Positions 15,486 to 20,544 of a stretch of DNA of 20,544 nt are shown one piece after another. The DNA is taken from contig CBDUZS010000044.1 in assembly GCA_965371785.1 (NCBI GenBank), positions 1-20,544 of the forward strand, read 5' to 3'. The notes beneath the pieces were generated by a model that saw nothing but the letters and a program-made list of their open reading frames with translations, made no database searches and was not told the DNA's origin. Each line of letters begins with the position of its first letter. Positions within the stretch are counted from its first letter, which is position 1. The translations under genes and the position numbers were made by a program. This stretch comes from CBDUZS01 sp965371785. GTDB lineage: Bacteria > Fermentibacterota > Fermentibacteria > Fermentibacterales > JCC-6.

Positions 15486-16898
15486 ATGTCAAGACTGCGG
15501 AGCTTTGCCGATGCAATGTCTTCGATAGCCATCTGGAAGATATGCATCATCATCTTCCTGGCAGGTGCGGCTGTGAGGGTAACTGCAGTGGTGACATCAA
15601 CGCTGCATCCTCTTCGTTGCATTGGGACGCTGCACATGACGTCGTCATTGCGCGGAATCTCGCTGAGGGAAACGGCTTCGTAAACGAACCCGGGCAGCCT
15701 ACCGCTTACAGATATCCCCTTCACCCATTTGTTCTCTCGCTGGTATTCCGTGTGATCGGAGAGAGATATGTCGCCGTTTGCCTGCTGCAAGCCCTGATGG
15801 GTGCACTGGTGTGTTCCGGCACTGCCTGGCTGGGCTATCGGATCGGCGGTGGAGCACTGGCCTGGTGGCAGGCCTGCTGACGGTACTCAATCCCGGGCTC
15901 GTATCCAGCACCCGAATGCTACTGGGAGAGACCCTGTTCTCCTCCTCCTTGTCGGAACTGCACTTATCCTGTTCCCTCTCATTGAATCCGGACGCCAGAG
16001 AGCTGTTCTCTGGATCTTCCCCGGACTAGTGCTCGGCCTTGCAACACTTTGCAGACCAGTTGCGGGTCTGTGGGTTCTCTTCATCGGAACCGCCGTCATG
16101 CTTCGCTCAGGTGTTCCTCCTCTAAAAAGACTGGTGAGGGTGCTCCTTATGTTTGCCGGAGTGGCACTGATGGTAACCCCGTGGCTGGTGCGCAATGCAG
16201 CAGTGATGGGAGCCCCGGTCATGGCCACGTCCGGAGGCAGGACTTTCTGGACGTTCGGCCACAACGACGCAGGGGAGGCTGATGAGACCACAGTCCGTTC
16301 GGAGGAGTTCCTCAGGGCAATAGCCGAAGCACGTCCCAGAGAACTGGCCGAACGAGGAGGGGATCCTGCCAGGATGGTCCCTATATTCAATCTTGAACCG
16401 GCTTTCCATGCCGGGTTCTACGAACAGAGAGTAGTGGACAGACTTGGCGGGCTCGGGGAGGTAGAAGCGGACGCTGAATACTGGAAGATGGGAATGGAAT
16501 TCGTCCGAGCACACCCGGTAAGAGCCCTTGTGGGATCTTTGAAGAACGTGCTGGAGGTTTTCGCATTCACCGAGATGAACGGAACCGTCAACCTCGTTCT
16601 ACTGTGGGTGATGCCTTTTCTGCTACTGGGCATGTACAGGCTCTGGAAGGAATCGGGAACGGCGGGTATCATCGTGATGACCTGCCTGCTGTCGTTGGCT
16701 GTCGTCTTCTTCATCTTTCTCCCTGAACGCAGGTACAGAGTGCCCTATCAGCCCTTCTTCATGCTTGCAGGTGCGGCTGGGGTAATCTCCGTTGCCCGTG
16801 GGCGAATGACCGTTAAAGAGCGGGTGCTCCTGTTCGGATGGTGGGTTGTTCCCGTAACCGTGAACTACTGGATGCTCTGGGGAAAACAAATGAGCTAG
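15486..16898 (+). pseudogene. GT39/RgtA-like membrane glycosyltransferase, broken by three frame changes
   Basis: Read across frames, this gives one protein of about 465 residues. The N-terminus MSRLRSFADAM... with helix ICIIIFLAGAAVRVTAVV is in frame 1 to about 15605. LHWDAAHDVVIARNLAEGNGF and PTAYRYPLHPFVLSLVFRVIG are read in another frame to about 15850. TGLVAGLLTVLNPGLVSSTRMLLGETLF occupies a third to about 15945. LLLVGTALILFPLIES then continues in the original frame to the stop. These are consecutive landmarks of PMT_2-type transferases. ATG 15486 has TTGGAG four bases upstream. All three changes have the same sign (loss of one or gain of two bases) and fall at a CCTCTTC, a GGCGGTGGAG and a TCC-repeat tract. 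It ends in a 4-base overlap with the convergent gene. Confidence 0.75.
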
Positions 16899-17389
16899 TT
16901 GGAGTACTTCCGTCTGGCCCAGACGAGTACCAGTACTCCGAACACCAGCAGTACCACCGTGAAAAGCAACCCTGTAATGAATTTCTCGGTAATACCGATT
17001 TCCGCGGCAGATCCCGAGAAGAGCGGGAGTTCCTTCCAGTAGTAGTGCCCATCACTCCAGACGACCACGGATTTGCCGACCGATCTGCAAGCTTGGTTGT
17101 TCTCCCCCTGCCAGCTCCATTTGCTTTCAGGGTACTCGACTGTGTACTCTCCTGTAACTTCATCGATTTCGGTAAGAATTCTTCTGCCCGGTTCGACGGA
17201 CAGGTCATCGAAGTCGTTGAGAAAAAAGGCAATGGAATCGAGCTCGATCGACTGCTGCCAGGAGCTTTCGACCCAGTATCTGGCTCCCTGGAGCCCTATT
17301 CTGTTATCACAGAGCGAGTTGAGAAACTCCTCGGGTGTAGACGTGTAGGATGCAACGGTGTACATGATCATGAGAGATAGTATTGTCAT
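16895..17389 (-). CDS. Single-pass membrane protein with exported domain, unknown family
   Basis: This 164-residue protein is not recognised. It has a short hydrophobic N-terminus (MTILSLMIMYTVASYTS) that may be a signal peptide. A predicted exported region (about 18-132) is rich in Trp, Tyr, Glu and Asp, with two cysteines (C27 and C100) that could pair. A strong C-terminal helix (ITGLLFTVVLLVFGVLVLVWARRKY) has basic residues after it. That arrangement gives an outside N-terminal domain with the tail in the cytoplasm. ATG 17389 overlaps the stop of the upstream kinase-like gene as ATGA, so the two are almost surely coupled. No strong Shine-Dalgarno is visible. A sensory or anchoring partner of the upstream protein is an inference from coupling alone. 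Confidence 0.7.
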   Translation of the reverse strand: MTILSLMIMYTVASYTSTPEEFLNSLCDNRIGLQGARYWVESSWQQSIELDSIAFFLNDFDDLSVEPGRRILTEIDEVTGEYTVEYPESKWSWQGENNQACRSVGKSVVVWSDGHYYWKELPLFSGSAAEIGITEKFITGLLFTVVLLVFGVLVLVWARRKYSN

Positions 17390-19488
17390 CTCAGTAATCT
17401 TCTCAGTGCCATGAGAATACGTTTATCGTCGATGGGCAGCTGCTGGAGGTCTACTTCCGTTCCCAGAAGTGGAATGGCGGATGTCTGTCCACTTATCACC
17501 AGCATCGGCTGGTATGGAAGCCTGGCAAGCAGGACGCTGATAATGGGAAGCTCAGACGGGTGCAGACGGAGGACGAGAGCCCTGGCCTTATCCTGCAGAC
17601 TGGCCAGCGAGCCCGGGGAATCCGCGACATGCCAGCTCTCGGCAACTTTGGAGAACAGGTCGCCGCAAGTGAAGAGGAAGCGGCTGTCCGAAGAGTAAAT
17701 AACCAGATCCATGTTATTGCCCGGTGAGAGTGCGAAGGGAATGGCCAGAAAAAGCGAGTCATCTGCCTCGGTACGTGTAAGACTGCATCCCAGGGCACCG
17801 ATCTGACCATTAAGCCGCTCCAGCAATGCAATCTGAGCAGGCATCATGACCGGGAGGGTCCGGAAACTGAGAACGTTGTAAACCCCCGGAAGGAGCAGAT
17901 GAGTGGATTCGTCATCCTGATCGATTACCGTGGTGGTCAGCCCGACCCAGTGGTCGGGGCAGAAGGGCGACATGAGCTGCATCATGTGAACGAGCATATC
18001 AACGCCTGTTCCATGGGAAAGCCATATCGGAGTTCCGGATATCGTTGTATCCGGAGACATGTCGTACTCCCAGCCCGTGATTCCTGCGGCATCGGTCAGT
18101 ACGTCTGCAGCAGACGCCGGGTTTCCAGAGATCGCATAGGTCCCCGGGGTTGCGACACCAGGGCAGGGGTTGATTGCCAGGATACCCATGTCGACAATCT
18201 CATGGGCCAGGGATTTACCATCGGAATGTTTCGAGATGTAGCTGAAACACCTCCGACCCCGGAACGGAAACTCGACAGGTTCGTCGTAGAGCATGTTTTT
18301 GAGGGCATGTTCGTACTGCTCGGTGAGCTTTGCTGAACCGATTCTATCGAGCAGCCTTCCGGCAGGCTGCCCCACTGCATTCGTTGCACTTATCGCTGTG
18401 GCATCCTCAAGCCAGCGTGACCAGGTCATGACGAATCCATCTTCGTTGTAGATCGATGTTCCGGGTGTTTCGAATGAGGCTGAAGTCACGCTTCCACTAT
18501 CCGGCTCGATCGAACCTGACGCAGAGACCGTACTGCTAACTCCACTTCCCGAAGACAGCTTCCAGAGGTCCAGCCTCATCGACATGACGGGAAGCAGGGC
18601 CTCGATTTTCTCATTGATCTTACCTGCTTCACCCTGGAATGGCGCGATGAAGAGGTAGGATCTGTTTCGTCCGAATGGATAGACAAGTGCATGCTCCCCT
18701 CCGAGATCGTGATCGAGAACACTGTCCGTATCCAGCCAGACGGGAGCGGAGGAGCTTACGGCACAGAACAGGTTTCTCTGATCGGGATCATCAGGATCCA
18801 GGTCGAGATCCCGGGATGCGAGTACGCTATACTCTCCGTCGGTGTTTGCCAGAACCGCTCCCTGTGATGCACCGAGAGCATCGAGGAGAAAGGACAGCAG
18901 ATCGTCTGGACAGGATAGCGGCATCTGCTCCCAGCGATTGATCAGGGAATGGAGTGATGGAGCGGTGTCAGGAGGGACGGGTGTGAAGAAGATGTCCAGT
19001 CCATCGACGTACGAAGGGTAAACGGTACAGATAAGAGATCTGTTACCACCCCATTTATCGGCTATCGTAAGTCTGACCGGTTCGCCGGGCGTCTGGCTGA
19101 CGAGTTTCTCCAGAAGGTCACTCTGAGCCAGTTCCCATGGAGTGTAACCGAGAAGAGCAACCAGTCCAGGAGATACGGTCGGGAGATGGGAACCCGGAAC
19201 AAGCCTTGCAGCAGGCACACTGGCTCCCGCAGGGCAATCAGAATCATTCTTCACGTAGTAGACGAACAGCGTACGGTCATCCTCTATACGGACTGCACAG
19301 GTGCGATTTCTGCCGTCTACATCGATCTGCGTGAGGGAGTACCTGTCACGGCTGGAACCATCAAGCAGGAAATCCTGCAGCGGGCGCCCTTCCAGCTCGG
19401 GCATACTATCTTTGTTAGAGCTGCTTATCGCAGATGTTATGGTGTTTTCGTCACAATGGAGTTTTAGCAGTACCTGTTCTGGATCCAC
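17386..19488 (-). CDS. Degenerate hybrid histidine kinase-like protein (PAS-PAS-GAF-PAS, pseudo-ATPase, pseudo-receiver)
   Basis: This 700-residue soluble protein has no membrane helix. By pattern: PAS-like 5-80, PAS-like 95-170 (TVSPGLVALLGYTPWEL), GAF-like 190-310 (DDLLSFLLDALGASQGAVLANTDG), a Ser/Gly linker 311-340, and PAS-like 342-435. Region 458-586 aligns by eye with a histidine kinase ATPase domain: SPDTTISGTP, VDMLVHMMQLMSP where the N-box Asn should be, then LNGQIGALGCSLTRTE and FLAIPFAL like its last strands. The G1/G2 glycine boxes and Asn are absent, and no His box is seen. Region 592-700 resembles a receiver (LVIYSSDS, MLVISGQ, LPIDDKRILMALRRLL) without acidic pocket or phospho-Asp. 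So probably a non-catalytic signalling scaffold. Starts at GTG 19488 with GGAGG seven bases upstream. Confidence 0.7.
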   Translation of the reverse strand: MDPEQVLLKLHCDENTITSAISSSNKDSMPELEGRPLQDFLLDGSSRDRYSLTQIDVDGRNRTCAVRIEDDRTLFVYYVKNDSDCPAGASVPAARLVPGSHLPTVSPGLVALLGYTPWELAQSDLLEKLVSQTPGEPVRLTIADKWGGNRSLICTVYPSYVDGLDIFFTPVPPDTAPSLHSLINRWEQMPLSCPDDLLSFLLDALGASQGAVLANTDGEYSVLASRDLDLDPDDPDQRNLFCAVSSSAPVWLDTDSVLDHDLGGEHALVYPFGRNRSYLFIAPFQGEAGKINEKIEALLPVMSMRLDLWKLSSGSGVSSTVSASGSIEPDSGSVTSASFETPGTSIYNEDGFVMTWSRWLEDATAISATNAVGQPAGRLLDRIGSAKLTEQYEHALKNMLYDEPVEFPFRGRRCFSYISKHSDGKSLAHEIVDMGILAINPCPGVATPGTYAISGNPASAADVLTDAAGITGWEYDMSPDTTISGTPIWLSHGTGVDMLVHMMQLMSPFCPDHWVGLTTTVIDQDDESTHLLLPGVYNVLSFRTLPVMMPAQIALLERLNGQIGALGCSLTRTEADDSLFLAIPFALSPGNNMDLVIYSSDSRFLFTCGDLFSKVAESWHVADSPGSLASLQDKARALVLRLHPSELPIISVLLARLPYQPMLVISGQTSAIPLLGTEVDLQQLPIDDKRILMALRRLLR

Positions 19489-19604
19489 GAAGAAACCTCC
19501 GATTCTACAGGACGGAAAATAAGGCTGAGATCAGGGAGTAGGAACCCCCTCTTCGAATCGGTGTTTACATTGATGATGACGGTGCAGGAATTCGTGCCGG
19601 ATTC

Positions 19605-19654
19605 TGTTGATATGCAACAAGTGTCTATCTTGCATTGTAAATATCAATTGCAAG
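19605..19654. repeat. Two dyads upstream of the rRNA promoters
   Basis: TGTTG-atatg-CAACA (19605-19619) is a 5-bp dyad. Ten bases on, CTTGCATTG (19629-19637) pairs with CAATTGCAAG (19645-19654) over nine base pairs with one bulge. The second dyad ends six bases before the -35 of the upstream rRNA promoter, so it may bind a regulator. The rest of 19489-19604 shows nothing I can name. Confidence 0.4.
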
Positions 19655-19660
19655 GTTCTA

Positions 19661-19689
19661 TTGACATTCGACAGAGGTGTTCACATATA
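19661..19689 (+). promoter_or_regulatory. Upstream rRNA promoter candidate (P1)
   Basis: A consensus TTGACA (19661-19666) is followed after 17 bases by CATATA (19684-19689). The -10 is imperfect, but tandem promoters are usual before rRNA operons and a stronger one follows 112 bases downstream. Confidence 0.5.
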
Positions 19690-19772
19690 CCGTCGCTGCA
19701 TGGAATAGGCTACATATCCCTGTGTTGCTGAATACCGGCATGATACGGCCTGATAAAGGTCGAAAAAGCGGG

Positions 19773-19801
19773 TTGACGATGGAGTGGATTGTGCCTAGAA
19801 T
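19773..19801 (+). promoter_or_regulatory. Main rRNA operon promoter (P2)
   Basis: TTGACG (19773-19778) is followed after 17 bases by TAGAAT (19796-19801), each with five of six consensus bases. Transcription would start near 19808, about 165 bases before mature 16S. In that leader, TTACCCG (19884-19890) pairs with CGGGTGA (19902-19908), forming a hairpin that may belong to leader processing or antitermination. No clear boxA was found. Confidence 0.8.
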
Positions 19802-19973
19802 TGTGGCTCACGCCGGGAAGGCGTTTGATATTTGACATTGTTGAGAAGACGAGCATCGTAAGTGCGCGACCTGTGTCGGTTCCTTACCCGGAACTAGTTT
19901 TCGGGTGAGTGCTTTGCAGCTCCGGTCTGTTACGGGGCGAACCACTATTAAAAAAACAGGATACTTTTCATAA

Positions 19974-20544
<571 letters not shown>

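Overview
This is a chromosomal segment from a bacterium. It carries two tRNA genes, sigma70-like promoters, Shine-Dalgarno starts, about 15 protein genes and the first ~570 bases of a 16S rRNA gene running off the right edge. The partial 16S begins with a perfect 27F primer site but has a loop substitution in the usual EUB338/338 site. I cannot name the phylum from memory. The 16S and the loosely related proteins suggest an uncultured or candidate-phylum lineage. Nothing in the window looks like a phage, plasmid, insertion sequence or CRISPR.

Layout. (1) 2-199: tRNA-Glu(UUC) and tRNA-Lys(UUU), both leftward, both with encoded CCA. (2) 201-426: a leader holding a strong hairpin plus U-run just before a PhoH gene, with an upstream segment able to compete for the same arm. 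(3) 427-4287, rightward: PIN-PhoH ATPase, a membrane-anchored SGNH/GDSL hydrolase, and a DUF389 membrane protein. (4) 11670 down to 4289, leftward: a tight five-gene glycan or envelope operon with a polytopic GT39/ArnT-like transferase, a radical SAM protein, a GtrB/DPM-like GT2 transferase broken by two frameshifts, an asparagine synthetase-type amidotransferase, and a UDP-galactopyranose-mutase/protoporphyrinogen-oxidase-like FAD protein. Its promoter lies in a divergent intergenic region over a perfect 16-bp palindrome. (5) 11790-13995, rightward: a DUF1232 (YkvA) protein, a PAP2 phosphatase fused to an alpha/beta hydrolase (apparently starting at CTG), a small acidic protein, and an intrinsic terminator. 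(6) 14979 to 14044, leftward: an exported PD40-type beta-propeller protein with a good promoter and a ~150-nt leader. (7) 15486-16898, rightward: a second GT39-like transferase broken by three frame changes. (8) 19488 to 16895, leftward: a 700-residue protein that reads like a hybrid histidine kinase stripped of its catalytic residues, translationally coupled to a small single-pass membrane protein. (9) 19489-20544: the rRNA control region with two dyads and two promoters, then 16S.

How the genes may work together (inference). The leftward operon probably builds or transfers sugars on a polyprenyl-phosphate carrier: GT2 loads the carrier, the GT39-like enzyme uses it, and AsnB-like and FAD proteins modify the glycan. 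The PAP2-hydrolase fusion across the divergent promoter could recycle or trim lipid substrates of the same envelope pathway. The least ordinary items are the degenerate sensor kinase with its membrane partner, the PAP2-hydrolase fusion, the switch-like phoH leader, and the confinement of frameshifts to two glycosyltransferase genes.
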